A stretch of DNA of 53,484 nt from assembly GCF_001641695.1 (NCBI RefSeq), contig NZ_LSEF01000080.1, positions 121,083-174,566 of the forward strand, written 5' to 3'. The notes under the pieces were generated by a model, which worked only from the letters and a program-made list of their open reading frames with translations, was not told the origin of the DNA and ran no database searches. Source of the DNA: Bradyrhizobium neotropicale (GTDB lineage Bacteria; Pseudomonadota; Alphaproteobacteria; Rhizobiales; Xanthobacteraceae). A program made the position numbers and the translations under genes. Numbering within the stretch: the first letter of the stretch is position 1; every line of letters starts with the position of its first letter. Shown piece by piece: positions 39,834 through 48,428 of the stretch.

Positions 39834-40675
39834 TTTGCGGTCCTCTCGGCGCCAAGGATGCGCGCGCCAATGTTCAGGGCAAGCACGGTGAGCGTGATCA
39901 GCAGCGCGCCGCTCCAGGCGAGCTGCTTCCAGTAGGCGTACGGGCTCTGCACGAAGTTGTTGATGGTGACCGGCAGGTTCGCCATCGTCTTGTTCAGGCT
40001 CAGGCTGAAGAACTGGTTCGACAGCGCGGTGAAGAGCAAGGGCGCGGTTTCGCCGGCGACGCGGGCGGTCGCCAGCAGCACGCCGGTGATCAGGCCGGAG
40101 CGCGCGGCACGGTAGGCGATCCGCTTGATCACCAGCGAGCGCGGCAGGCCGAGGGCGGAGGCCGCTTCACGCAGCGCATTCGGCACCAAGAGCAGCATGT
40201 CCTCGGTCGTGCGCAGCACCACCGGGATCACGATCACGGCGAGCGCGAGACTGCCGGCGATTGCCGAGAAGCCGCGCATCGGCACCACCACCGCACCGTA
40301 GATGAACAGACCGATGATGATCGAGGGCGCGCTGAGCAGGATGTCGTTGATGAAGCGGATCACCGAGGTCAGCTTGTCGTTGCGGCCGTACTCGGCAAGG
40401 TAGGTGCCGGCGAACAGGCCGAGCGGCGCGCCGATGCCGACGCCGAGCACGGTCATGATGAGCGAGCCGACGATTGCGTTGAGCAGGCCGCCTTCGTTCG
40501 AGCCGGGCGGCGGCGTGTTCTCGGTGAAGATCTGGAGGTTGAGCCCGGCCAGGCCGTTGTAGAGCAGCGTGATCAGGATCAGTGCAAGCCAGGTGACGCC
40601 GAAGGCGGCGGCACCGATGCAGAGTCCACGGATGACGATGTCCTTGCGGCGGCGGCGTGCGTAAATCGGGTTCAT
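39830..40675 (-). CDS. pstA: Phosphate ABC transporter permease PstA
   Basis: 281 aa with about six hydrophobic segments. The permease-ATPase coupling loop EAASALGLPRSLVIKRIAYR carries the EAA-type motif. It starts 4 bases after pstC ends. It forms the membrane channel with PstC. Confidence 0.96.
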   Translation of the reverse strand: MNPIYARRRRKDIVIRGLCIGAAAFGVTWLALILITLLYNGLAGLNLQIFTENTPPPGSNEGGLLNAIVGSLIMTVLGVGIGAPLGLFAGTYLAEYGRNDKLTSVIRFINDILLSAPSIIIGLFIYGAVVVPMRGFSAIAGSLALAVIVIPVVLRTTEDMLLLVPNALREAASALGLPRSLVIKRIAYRAARSGLITGVLLATARVAGETAPLLFTALSNQFFSLSLNKTMANLPVTINNFVQSPYAYWKQLAWSGALLITLTVLALNIGARILGAERTAK

Positions 40676-40679
40676 GGCG

Positions 40680-41678
40680 TTACTTCCCCGCCTTCTTTTC
40701 GAGACGCAGCAGCATCAGCCGCGCGCCTGCGAGCACGAAGAATGTCAGCACGAACAGCAGCAGGCCGAGCAGGATCAGGCCGGACTGGTGCAGGCCGTCA
40801 CTTTCGGCGAACTCGCTGGCGATCGCCGCCGAGATCGTGGTGCCCGGCGCGAAGATCGACGAGGAGATCCGGAACGAGTTGCCGATGATGAAGGTCACCG
40901 CCATGGTCTCGCCGAGCGCGCGCCCCAGCGCCAGCATGACGCCACCGATGATGCCGACCCGGGTGTAGGGGATCACCACGCTGCGGACGACTTCCCAGGT
41001 GGTGCAGCCGACGCCGTAGGCGGCCTCTTTCAGCACCGGCGGCACGGTCTTGAACACGTCGACCGAGATCGAGGTGATGAAGGGCAGCACCATGATCGCC
41101 AGGATCAGCGCGGCGTTGAACAGGCTGAGATAGGACGGTGGCCCCGCGAAGATCGCGCCCAGCACGGGAACGCCGTCGAAGATCCTGATCATGAAGGGCT
41201 GGAAGGTGTTGGCCAGGAACGGCCCCAGCACGAAGAAGCCCCACATGCCGTAGATGATCGAGGGAATGCCGGCGAGCAGCTCGACCGCCATGCCGATCGG
41301 GCGGCGCAGCCATTGCGGGCACAGCTCGGTGAGGAAGATCGCAATGCCGAGACCAACCGGGATGGCGATCAGCATCGCGATGAAGGAGGTCACGAGCGTG
41401 CCGTACATCGGACCGAGCGCGCCGAGCACGGGCGGATCGGCGGACGGCGCCCAGCGCTGCGTCCACAGGAACGAGAAGCCGTATTCCTTCATCGCCGGGA
41501 AGGCACCGACGATCAGCGACACGATGATGCCGCCGAGGATGAGGAGGACCGAGATCGCGCTGAGACGCGTGATCCAGTAGAAGGTGAGGTCACCCAGCTT
41601 GAACGCGCTCAACGCCTTGGCGCGATCATAGGGTCCGGCGTCATCAATCACGTCGCTCTGAACGGCCATCTCTGCCAC
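40680..41678 (-). CDS. pstC: Phosphate ABC transporter permease PstC
   Basis: 332 aa. GTG 41678 has AGGGGA upstream; ATG 41669 is an alternative. Six hydrophobic segments, and the coupling loop EAAYGVGCTTWEVVRSVVIP. It partners PstA. The 158-bp gap to pstS has a hairpin, so the stoichiometry of PstS to permease may be set there. Confidence 0.95.
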   Translation of the reverse strand: MAEMAVQSDVIDDAGPYDRAKALSAFKLGDLTFYWITRLSAISVLLILGGIIVSLIVGAFPAMKEYGFSFLWTQRWAPSADPPVLGALGPMYGTLVTSFIAMLIAIPVGLGIAIFLTELCPQWLRRPIGMAVELLAGIPSIIYGMWGFFVLGPFLANTFQPFMIRIFDGVPVLGAIFAGPPSYLSLFNAALILAIMVLPFITSISVDVFKTVPPVLKEAAYGVGCTTWEVVRSVVIPYTRVGIIGGVMLALGRALGETMAVTFIIGNSFRISSSIFAPGTTISAAIASEFAESDGLHQSGLILLGLLLFVLTFFVLAGARLMLLRLEKKAGK

Positions 41679-41793
41679 GCCGATCCCCTGTACTGACCAT
41701 CTAGTTTCTTGTCACCGGTCTCGCACCCCGGCGGCGGCATCGCGACAGCGACACCACGTGCCGGGGAACGAGGTCTTGCGGATCCCGGATCGA

Positions 41794-41818
41794 CAGCGCG
41801 GCAGATCATGCCGCGCTG
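41794..41818 (-). terminator. Hairpin between pstS and pstC
   Basis: A perfect 10-bp stem CAGCGCGGCA/TGCCGCGCTG with a 5-base loop. No T-run follows on the minus strand, so it may be an attenuator or 3'-end protector that keeps pstS mRNA more abundant than pstC. Confidence 0.55.
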
Positions 41819-41836
41819 CGTCCAGGACAAGAGCAC

Positions 41837-42847
41837 TTAGCTCTTGATCTCGGCAGCCCAGGTCTTCTCGATCTGCTGGACGACGCTGTCCGGCATCGGG
41901 ATGTAGTCGAGCTCCTCGGCCATCTTGCCGCCGTTCTTGAAGGCCCAGCGGAAGAACTTGATGGCTTCCTGCGAGGCCGCCTTGTCGGTGGCTTCCTTGT
42001 GCATGAGGATGAAGGTCGCCGCGGTGATCGGCCAGGACTTGTCGCCGGGCTGGTCGGTCAGGATGACGTAGTAGCCGGGCGCCTTGGACCAGTCGGCGTT
42101 GGAAGCGGCTGCCTGGAAGGCCTCGACCGTCGGCTGCACCGTCTTGCCGGCCTTGTTGACGAGGCCGGTGTAGGTCAGCTTGTTCTGCTTGGCGTAGGCG
42201 TACTCGACGTAACCGATCGAGTTCTTGGTCTGGCTGATGTTGCCGGACACGCCCTCGTTGCCCTTGGCGCCGACGCCGACCGGCCACTCGACGGCCGTGC
42301 CCTCACCGACCTTGCTCTTCCAGTCCGCGCTGGCCTTCGAGAGATAGTTGGTGAAGTTGAAGGTGGTACCCGAACCGTCGGAGCGGCGGACCACGGTGAT
42401 CGCCTCGGACGGCAGCTTCACGTTCGGATTGAGCTTCTTGATGGCAGCATCATCCCACTTGGTGATCTTGCCGAGATAGACATTGGCGAGGGTCTCGCCG
42501 TCGAACACCAGCTCACCGGCCTTGACACCCTCGATATTGACGACGGGAACGATCGCACCCATCACCATCGGCCACTGGGCGAGGCCATCCTTCTCGAGCT
42601 GCTCGGCCTTGAGCGGCGCATCGCTGGCGCCGAAAGTGACGGTCTTGGCCTGGATCTGCTTGATGCCGCCGCCAGAACCGATCGACTGATAGTTCAGGCC
42701 GTTGCCGGTCTCCTTCTTGTAGGCGTCCGCCCACTTCGAATAGACCGGGAACGGGAACGTCGCACCGGCACCCGTAATATCGGCGGCGAACGCCGACGTC
42801 GATGCGGCGACCAAGCCAGCAGCGACGATAGTTTTGATGAAATTCAT
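41837..42847 (-). CDS. pstS: Phosphate-binding periplasmic protein PstS
   Basis: 336 aa from ATG 42847 (GGAG 6 bases before; the frame also reads METS upstream). Signal peptide MNFIKTIVAAGLVAASTSAFA. The mature start DITGAGATFPFPVYSKWADA and the phosphate loops SIGSGGGIKQIQ and RRSDGSGTTFNFTNYL are those of PstS. It is the first gene of the pst operon after the Pho box. Confidence 0.98.
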   Translation of the reverse strand: MNFIKTIVAAGLVAASTSAFAADITGAGATFPFPVYSKWADAYKKETGNGLNYQSIGSGGGIKQIQAKTVTFGASDAPLKAEQLEKDGLAQWPMVMGAIVPVVNIEGVKAGELVFDGETLANVYLGKITKWDDAAIKKLNPNVKLPSEAITVVRRSDGSGTTFNFTNYLSKASADWKSKVGEGTAVEWPVGVGAKGNEGVSGNISQTKNSIGYVEYAYAKQNKLTYTGLVNKAGKTVQPTVEAFQAAASNADWSKAPGYYVILTDQPGDKSWPITAATFILMHKEATDKAASQEAIKFFRWAFKNGGKMAEELDYIPMPDSVVQQIEKTWAAEIKS

Positions 42848-42945
42848 GCTGGTCTCCATACTGGGGAGCGAAGCGCCTTCCGCGCCCGATCGCGCTCCCG
42901 CGCCGCCCCTTTAGGAGCGGTCGGCTGTGCTTTTACGAAGGTTTC

Positions 42946-42963
42946 GTGACAGTCGGATGACAG
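42946..42963 (-). promoter_or_regulatory. Pho box upstream of pstS
   Basis: On the minus strand the two direct repeats CTGTCAT and CTGTCAC are separated by 4 bases (CCGA), an 11-bp period as in PhoB-binding sites. It lies about 100 bp before the pstS start and downstream of the phoR stop. Confidence 0.88.
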
Positions 42964-42990
42964 CACTAAGCAACTGAAATCGCTATGATT

Positions 42991-44289
42991 TCAGGTTGAC
43001 GCGGAAGTCTTCGCCTGGGGAAAACAGGCGGTGAAAGTGGCGCCCTGCTTGGGCACGCTTTCGATCAGGAGCCGGCCGCGATGACGGTTAAGAATATGTT
43101 TCACCAGCGATAATCCGAGCCCTGTCCCGCCCTGCGAGCGGCTATCGCCGACGTCAACCCGGTAGAAGCGCTCGGTCAGCCGCGGCAGATGCTCGGGCGC
43201 GATGCCAGGACCGAAATCGCGCACGAAGACGCGGATTTCCTGAGTTCCGTCGGTCGCCACACTCATGTTGAGCGACACGATGACGCGCCCGCCCGACGCC
43301 CCGTATTTCAGCGCGTTCTCGATCAGGTTCTCGAACAGGCGCAGGAGTTCCTCGCGGTCGCCCGCGATCATCACAGGGGTCTCCGGCAGGTGGGTCTCGA
43401 CGTCCACCTGGCGCTCGCGTGCCAGCGGCTCGAGCCCGTCGGCGACCTGGCGGATGATCGGCACGAGGTCGACCAGGGTATCGGGCCGCACATGGGCTGA
43501 GAGCTCGACCCGCGACAGCGACAAGAGGTCGTCGATCAGGCGCGCCATGCGGGTGGCCTGGTTGTGCATGATGCCGAGGAAGCGCTCGCGCGCCTTGGGA
43601 TCGTCCTTGGCCTGGCCCTGCAGCGTATCGATGAAACCCGACAGCGCGGCGAGCGGTGTGCGCAATTCGTGGCTGGCATTGGCGACGAAATCGGCGCGCA
43701 TCTCCTCGACCCGGCGCAGCGGCGTCTGGTCGTGGAAGGTCATCAGCATGCATTTGTCGGCCCCGCCGAAGGTGGTGGGCACCGGCACCGGCGTGATGAA
43801 GAGCTCCATCCAGCGATCGACCGGCACATGATCGAGATAGGCCGCGCGTCGCGGCTCGGTGGTGGCGATCGACTCGCGCAGCGCGGTAATGATCTCCGGC
43901 GAGCGCAGCGCGAACTGCGCCAACTCGTTCTTGCGCAGCGCAGGCGCCAGCTGGGCGGCGGCGGCATTGAGATGGATGACGCGGCCGGCGCGGTCGAGCA
44001 GCACCGCCGGATCCGGCATGCCGGCAACGACCGCCGCGACCGCCGCGCTTTCGACGGGATTGATGCGGCGGACGTCGTCACGCGAGGCCGCATTGTCGTG
44101 CAGCCGCCACGGGATCAGCGCCGCGGCCGCGATGCAGAGGAACACCGTCACCGCCCGCACCACCGTCAATTCGCCGAGCGAAACCACGACCGACAGCGCC
44201 AGCGCCGCGGCGATCAGGATGATGGTCGAGTGCCGCAGCCGGTCGGACCAGGGCTGGGCGGCGGGAGAAGAAGGGGCGTCAATCGCCAT
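42991..44289 (-). CDS. phoR: Phosphate sensor histidine kinase PhoR
   Basis: 432 aa. Two N-terminal membrane segments (STIILIAAALALSVVV; AVTVFLCIAAAALIPW) are followed by a PAS-like region (VLLDRAGRVIHLNAAAAQL), the H-box FVANASHELRTPLAAL, N-box ENLIENALKYG, and G-boxes RDFGPGIAP and GGTGLGLSL. There is no large periplasmic domain, as for PhoR kinases that sense through PstSCAB/PhoU. It lies upstream of pstS without its own box visible. Confidence 0.96.
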   Translation of the reverse strand: MAIDAPSSPAAQPWSDRLRHSTIILIAAALALSVVVSLGELTVVRAVTVFLCIAAAALIPWRLHDNAASRDDVRRINPVESAAVAAVVAGMPDPAVLLDRAGRVIHLNAAAAQLAPALRKNELAQFALRSPEIITALRESIATTEPRRAAYLDHVPVDRWMELFITPVPVPTTFGGADKCMLMTFHDQTPLRRVEEMRADFVANASHELRTPLAALSGFIDTLQGQAKDDPKARERFLGIMHNQATRMARLIDDLLSLSRVELSAHVRPDTLVDLVPIIRQVADGLEPLARERQVDVETHLPETPVMIAGDREELLRLFENLIENALKYGASGGRVIVSLNMSVATDGTQEIRVFVRDFGPGIAPEHLPRLTERFYRVDVGDSRSQGGTGLGLSLVKHILNRHRGRLLIESVPKQGATFTACFPQAKTSAST

Positions 44290-44323
44290 CGGGGCGGACT
44301 TCTCCTTAAGGGGCTTGCGCGGT

Positions 44324-45379
44324 TCAGGCGCCGCTATCGCTGCGCTCTCTCACATAGGCGGCCTCAGGTGGCGGGCCGGGGTCGAGCTTGAGCGCCGCCT
44401 GCTGCAGGCGCTTCGATCGAGCACCTATGATAACCTCACGAAACGTCAGCAAGATTACAGATATGACGAAGGGCGAAAGATAATAGAGGACCCGGAACAG
44501 GAGCATGCCGCCCAGCAGTTCCTCGCGGTCCATCTGCCAGAGGCCGACCAGCATGGCGGCGTCGAACACCCCGAGCCCCCCGGGCGAGTGGCTGGCGAAG
44601 CCGAGCAGCGTCGCCGAGACGAAGATCACCGCGACCACGACGAAGCCGAGATTGGGCTCGTCCGGCACCAGCACGTACATTGCGAGCGCACAGAAGCCGA
44701 GATCGACGATGCCGATGGCGATCTGAAGCAGCGTCAGCGGGCCGCCGGGCAGCACCACGGTCCACGGCCCGCGACCAACCACCCGCGGCTGGGTCCAGAC
44801 CCAGACCACGTAGGCGACCAGCGCAACGATGATCATCATCGCCAGCGTGCGGTTCAGCCAAGGCGGAAGCTGGTCGATCGAGGCAGCCGCCTCCGGATGG
44901 TAGGAAATGCCGAGGCCCAGCACGGCGGCGTTGCCCAGCCAGAAGGTCAGGCCGGCGAGGAAGCAGATCTTGGCAACATCGATCGCATTGAGGCCATAGG
45001 CCGAGTAGATGCGATAGCGCACTGCGCCGCCGGTGAAGACGCTGGCGCCGACATTGTGGCCGATCGAGTAGCTGGTGAAGGCGGCGAGCGCGTTGACGCG
45101 ATAGGGCACATGGGAATGGCCGATCGCACGCACGGCGAACAGATCGTAGAAGGTCAGGGTGAAATAGCCCGCGGCCACGAACACCGCCGCCATCACAATC
45201 TGGCGCGGCTCGGTGCTCTTGATGGCCTCGACCACTTCGTTGAAGTCGATGCCGCGCAGCATGTGATAGAGCACATAGCAAGCGATGCCGATAACCGTGA
45301 CGCTGATCACAACGCCAAGCTTATGCAGGATTTGCTTCTGGCGCAGAAACGACATCGCCCTGCGTATGGCTTCCAGCAT
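44324..45379 (-). CDS. YbhN/UPF0104-type membrane protein (flippase-like)
   Basis: 351 aa with about eight transmembrane segments. It belongs to the lysylphosphatidylglycerol synthase transmembrane region/UPF0104 family: FTSYSIGHNVGASVFTGGAV and FASHSPGGLGVFDAAMLVGL are the conserved blocks. In MprF this domain flips aminoacyl-lipids, but here no synthase domain is attached, so lipid or polyprenol-linked flipping is the inferred role. phoR starts 34 bases downstream. Confidence 0.85.
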   Translation of the reverse strand: MLEAIRRAMSFLRQKQILHKLGVVISVTVIGIACYVLYHMLRGIDFNEVVEAIKSTEPRQIVMAAVFVAAGYFTLTFYDLFAVRAIGHSHVPYRVNALAAFTSYSIGHNVGASVFTGGAVRYRIYSAYGLNAIDVAKICFLAGLTFWLGNAAVLGLGISYHPEAAASIDQLPPWLNRTLAMMIIVALVAYVVWVWTQPRVVGRGPWTVVLPGGPLTLLQIAIGIVDLGFCALAMYVLVPDEPNLGFVVVAVIFVSATLLGFASHSPGGLGVFDAAMLVGLWQMDREELLGGMLLFRVLYYLSPFVISVILLTFREVIIGARSKRLQQAALKLDPGPPPEAAYVRERSDSGA

Positions 45380-45604
45380 CTAGACCTCGAACAACGCTCC
45401 AGCGGCCAAGTTGGCCGGCGAATTGACGGCCGGCGAACCCGCGTCGCCGGAGCCGGCACCGCGCATTCCCCCCGCTCTTCCACTAGCGCGTTTTGCGGCG
45501 GAGTGGAATTCGCCAATAGGAACAAAAAGCCGTGCCTTCAATGTTTTAGGTAGGCCTTTGGGCGGGGAATGCACAGGGGTGGCTCTTTCGGCGGCTGGGT
45601 TCAT
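45380..45604 (-). CDS. Possible small protein upstream of ybhN-like gene
   Basis: 74 codons from ATG 45604 (GGAG 6 bases before) to TAG, directly abutting the next gene's ATG. It is basic and Gly/Ala-rich (LPKTLKARLFVPIGEFHS in the middle). No family is recognised. It may be a real coupled leader gene or chance. The remaining 45605-45788 shows no gene. Confidence 0.35.
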   Translation of the reverse strand: MNPAAERATPVHSPPKGLPKTLKARLFVPIGEFHSAAKRASGRAGGMRGAGSGDAGSPAVNSPANLAAGALFEV

Positions 45605-45788
45605 GCGAATCTCCATGGCAATCCTGCGCAGGGGCCATGAAGTTTTGATGATTTCGGCAGCGCAATGTTCCGTCGCCGCTTAAGCCGACGTCAATCTATG
45701 CGTCCCGCCCGCCGGTTGAAAGACGGGACAACACGGCCGGCTTTGCACGGATTATCCGCGACGCTGAGAGGTCGGGCGCGAGCGCTGC

Positions 45789-46220
45789 CTAGGGGGCGGT
45801 CAAATAGCCGCGCTCATGGGCACGGGTCTGATCCTCGAAGATCGCCATGGCCGTGGTCATTCGGCGGAAGCCGAGACGCTCGTAGAACGCCTCCTTGCCG
45901 GGCACGGCGTACAGGATGATCTTGCGGTGCGAGCCGCAACGCGCAAGCAGCCGCTCGATGATCTGGCGACCGAGGCCCTGCCCCTGGCAGTCCGGGTGCA
46001 CCGCGATATCGCAGAGATAGGCGCAGTCGCGGCCATCGGCGAGCACGCGGCCCGCGCCGACGAGGTGGCCGTCGTCGTAGACGAAGATCCGGAACATGCT
46101 GTTACCGAATACCAGCGCGAGATCAGCCGGCGCCTTGTTGCCCAGCGGCGCGATGCGGTAGAGCGCCGAGAGCTCGTCCCAGTCGACCGCGGTAAGATCG
46201 TCAGTCCAGACAATCGGCAT
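45789..46220 (-). CDS. GNAT family N-acetyltransferase
   Basis: 143 aa from ATG 46220 (GGAGGG 8 bases before). The acetyl-CoA loop is CQGQGLGRQIIERLL (Q-x-x-G-x-G) and the motif-B region is VPGKEAFYERLGFRRM. It is the last gene of the TetR-dbjA-SelW-GNAT run. The substrate is unknown. Confidence 0.85.
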   Translation of the reverse strand: MPIVWTDDLTAVDWDELSALYRIAPLGNKAPADLALVFGNSMFRIFVYDDGHLVGAGRVLADGRDCAYLCDIAVHPDCQGQGLGRQIIERLLARCGSHRKIILYAVPGKEAFYERLGFRRMTTAMAIFEDQTRAHERGYLTAP

Positions 46221-46243
46221 CGGCGATCCCTCCTGCGCTGATG

Positions 46244-46471
46244 TCAGTGGCGCGCGGCGGCAACGGCCGCGACGATCTCGTCGGTTGCGGGAAAATGTCC
46301 CTTGGTGCGGCTGGCGACAATCCTGTCGCCGACCTTGACCTGGAAGATCCCACCCTTGCCCGGCACGAGATCCACCTCCAGCGCCAACTGCGCGCGCAGC
46401 GCAGCGGCGGCTTCCGTCGCGCGCTTCTCGTAGCCGCAGGGCCGGCAATAGGCGATCGTCACGTCCGACAT
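46244..46471 (-). CDS. SelT/SelW/SelH-family (Rdx) protein
   Basis: 75 aa. The thioredoxin-like fold starts VTIAYCRPCGYEKRATEAAA, with the CxxC pair CRPC. Relatives carry selenocysteine or cysteine at the second position; here it is Cys. The ending PATDEIVAAVAAA is a helix. A redox or protein-thiol role is inferred. It starts 12 bases after dbjA ends. Confidence 0.85.
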   Translation of the reverse strand: MSDVTIAYCRPCGYEKRATEAAAALRAQLALEVDLVPGKGGIFQVKVGDRIVASRTKGHFPATDEIVAAVAAARH

Positions 46472-46483
46472 GCCGCCCTCCGT

Positions 46484-47416
46484 TCAAGCCGCAAGCTGCG
46501 GACGCACAGCCTCGATGCCCGCGATCCAGCCCGCGACGGAGCGACCGATCGCCTCGGGGTGATCCTCCTGGAGGAAATGCAGGCCGGGTCCGAGGCGCAC
46601 CAGCGCACAGTGCTGCAGCGAAGCTGCGAACCGCTCGGCAAATTCAGGCGCGACCAGCGCGCCCGGGGCCCCCGTGAACAGCAGCTTTGGATACGACGAA
46701 TTTGCCAGCGCCGCATGAGCGGACTGGAGCGTTGCGTAAACATCGGCAGGCTCGCCTGCGATCGGCAACTCGCGGGGAAAGGCGAGCACGGGGCGGCGGC
46801 TCTCGGTCGTCGGGAACGGCGCGCGATAGGATGCCATCTCCTCTTCACTGAGCTTGCGCAGGATGCCACCGGGCAGCACGCGCTCGACGAACGCGTTCGC
46901 ATCGAGGATCATGGCCTCGCCTTCGCCCGGCGTTCTGAACTTGCGAAAGACGGCCCGCGCCGCCTCGGCGTGACCCTGCTCCTCCGCGATCTCGGTGTGG
47001 TGAAAATCCTGCCAGGTCGGCATCGGGCGGATGAATTCCATGAAGGCGAGGCCGCGGACGAAATCCGGCCGGCGCGCGGCGAGATGAAATGCGAGCGCGG
47101 TGCCCCAGTCCTGCGCGACGAGATAGGCGGAGGAGATGCCGAGCTCGTCGATCAATGCATCGAGATGGCGGACATGATCGAAGAAGCGGTAGGCGAGATC
47201 CGGCTTGCCGGACTGGCCGAAGCCTACGAGGTCGGGCGCGATGCAATGCGCAACAGGCGCCACCAGCGGCAGGATGTTGCGCCAGATGTAGGACGAGGTG
47301 GGATTGCCATGCAGGAACAGTGCGACCGGCGCATCATGGGCACCCGTCTCGCGCCAGGCCATCGTCGTTCCCAGGACGGAGGTGTTGCGGATCTCGATCT
47401 CGGCTTGCTGGCTCAT
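46484..47416 (-). CDS. dbjA: Haloalkane dehalogenase (DbjA-like)
   Basis: 310 aa alpha/beta-hydrolase matching DbjA of Bradyrhizobium as I recall it. The catalytic residues are in place: nucleophile Asp103 and halide Trp104 in AQDWGTALAF, halide Asn38 in HGNPTSS, acid Glu127 in FMEFIRPMP, base His280 in GPGLHFLQEDH. It hydrolyses C-halogen bonds of haloalkanes to alcohol and halide. ATG 47416 overlaps the TetR stop by four bases. The natural substrate in this host is unknown. Confidence 0.95.
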   Translation of the reverse strand: MSQQAEIEIRNTSVLGTTMAWRETGAHDAPVALFLHGNPTSSYIWRNILPLVAPVAHCIAPDLVGFGQSGKPDLAYRFFDHVRHLDALIDELGISSAYLVAQDWGTALAFHLAARRPDFVRGLAFMEFIRPMPTWQDFHHTEIAEEQGHAEAARAVFRKFRTPGEGEAMILDANAFVERVLPGGILRKLSEEEMASYRAPFPTTESRRPVLAFPRELPIAGEPADVYATLQSAHAALANSSYPKLLFTGAPGALVAPEFAERFAASLQHCALVRLGPGLHFLQEDHPEAIGRSVAGWIAGIEAVRPQLAA

Positions 47417-48003
47417 GTCGGCTCCTTGAACACGGTTTGGAATGCGATGGTCTTGAAGCGTTCGAGCGCCTTGGGATTGCGATCGACCTTCATGCGCAGG
47501 ATCGCGCCCTGCCAGGATGCAAGCAGGAAGTCGGCAAGCTCCTCTGGCTCGAAATCGGATGCGATCTCGCCGCGCGTCTGGGCCTCAGTGATGCAGGCTG
47601 CGAACGGCACGCGCCATTCGGCAAAGATCTCGGCGAGGCGGGCGCGCAGCATCTCGCTGCTGCCGGTGGCCTCCAGGCTGAGATCGCCGATCAGGCAGCC
47701 GCGGCCAAATCCGTCAGCCTCGAGCCGACCGGTAATGATGTCGAGGTAGCGCCGGAGCCGCGCGCGTGGCGTCAGCGAGGTGTCCTCGAGCGCCTCCGCG
47801 ACTAGGCCCCTGGTGACGCCAAAATAGCGGTCGAGCACTTCGGAGGCGAAGGCCTCCTTGGAGCGGAAATGGTTGGTGAAGGAGCCCTGCGGCGCGCCCG
47901 CCGCAGCGGTGACGTCGCGCACGCTGGTGCCGTGATAGCCGGTGCGGAACATGACCTTGAGGCCGGCGTCGAGGATGGCATCTTTGAGCGAGGGCTTTGG
48001 CAT
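47413..48003 (-). CDS. TetR-family repressor of dehalogenase operon
   Basis: 196 aa from ATG 48003. The N-terminal helix-turn-helix is MPKPSLKDAILDAGLKVMF with TSVRDVTAAAGAPQGSFTNH and FRSKEAF. The C-terminal domain shows helices of the ligand pocket. A 20-bp palindrome lies 8 bases upstream of the start. TTG 48060 would put the palindrome inside the gene and is rejected. It overlaps dbjA and very likely controls it. Confidence 0.9.
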   Translation of the reverse strand: MPKPSLKDAILDAGLKVMFRTGYHGTSVRDVTAAAGAPQGSFTNHFRSKEAFASEVLDRYFGVTRGLVAEALEDTSLTPRARLRRYLDIITGRLEADGFGRGCLIGDLSLEATGSSEMLRARLAEIFAEWRVPFAACITEAQTRGEIASDFEPEELADFLLASWQGAILRMKVDRNPKALERFKTIAFQTVFKEPT

Positions 48004-48011
48004 GCGGGATA

Positions 48012-48031
48012 TAATACGTACGTACGTATTA
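48012..48031. promoter_or_regulatory. TetR operator palindrome
   Basis: A perfect 20-bp palindrome, core AATACGTACGTACGTATT at 48013-48030. On the minus strand a TATTAT-like -10 box overlaps its downstream edge, placing the start point near the ATG. It is the probable self-operator. Confidence 0.8.
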
Positions 48032-48125
48032 ATGTCAAGCGCGGCCCCGCGTCTGGGCAATATCCTTACCGATCAGGTAGTTGTCGCGATGTTGGGTTAG
48101 ACCCGCCTCCAAGCGGGCCGGAAAC

Positions 48126-48428
48126 TCAGGCCGCCGGCGCGCCGCGCGAGACCACGCGGTCGCGCAGCCATGCGCCGATGGTGCAGCCGACCAGGTAGCA
48201 GGCGAACATGATCAGGCCGAGGTCGAGCCAATAGCCGAACCGTCCGGGGACCACGTGGGTCAGCGATGCCGCGACCAATCCTGCAACGAGCACGGCCAGC
48301 CAGCGCGCGGTCACCTTCGAGGTGCCGTTGCCGCGCTGGACCACCGAGATCCAGCCCATCGCCAGGCCCAATAGCAGCGATCCGACCAGCCAGCCCAAAT
48401 GGAACGAGACGAGATAGGGCATCGTCAC
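48126..48428 (-). CDS. Small membrane protein
   Basis: 100 aa from GTG 48428 (ATG 48422 possible). Three hydrophobic stretches (LVSFHLGWLVGSLLLGLAMG; ARWLAVLVAGLVAASLTHVV; YWLDLGLIMFACYLVGCTIG) form membrane helices. It overlaps the OmpA-like gene stop by four bases. Function unknown; likely an inner-membrane partner of the OmpA-family protein. Confidence 0.72.
   Translation of the reverse strand: MTMPYLVSFHLGWLVGSLLLGLAMGWISVVQRGNGTSKVTARWLAVLVAGLVAASLTHVVPGRFGYWLDLGLIMFACYLVGCTIGAWLRDRVVSRGAPAA

Noticed and set aside
44324..45379. Lysylphosphatidylglycerol synthase (MprF)
   Set aside because: Only the membrane part is present; the cytosolic aminoacyl-transfer domain is absent, so synthase activity is not supported.
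43859..45553. 564-codon plus-strand frame
   Set aside because: Runs antisense through phoR and the ybhN-like gene; no motif.
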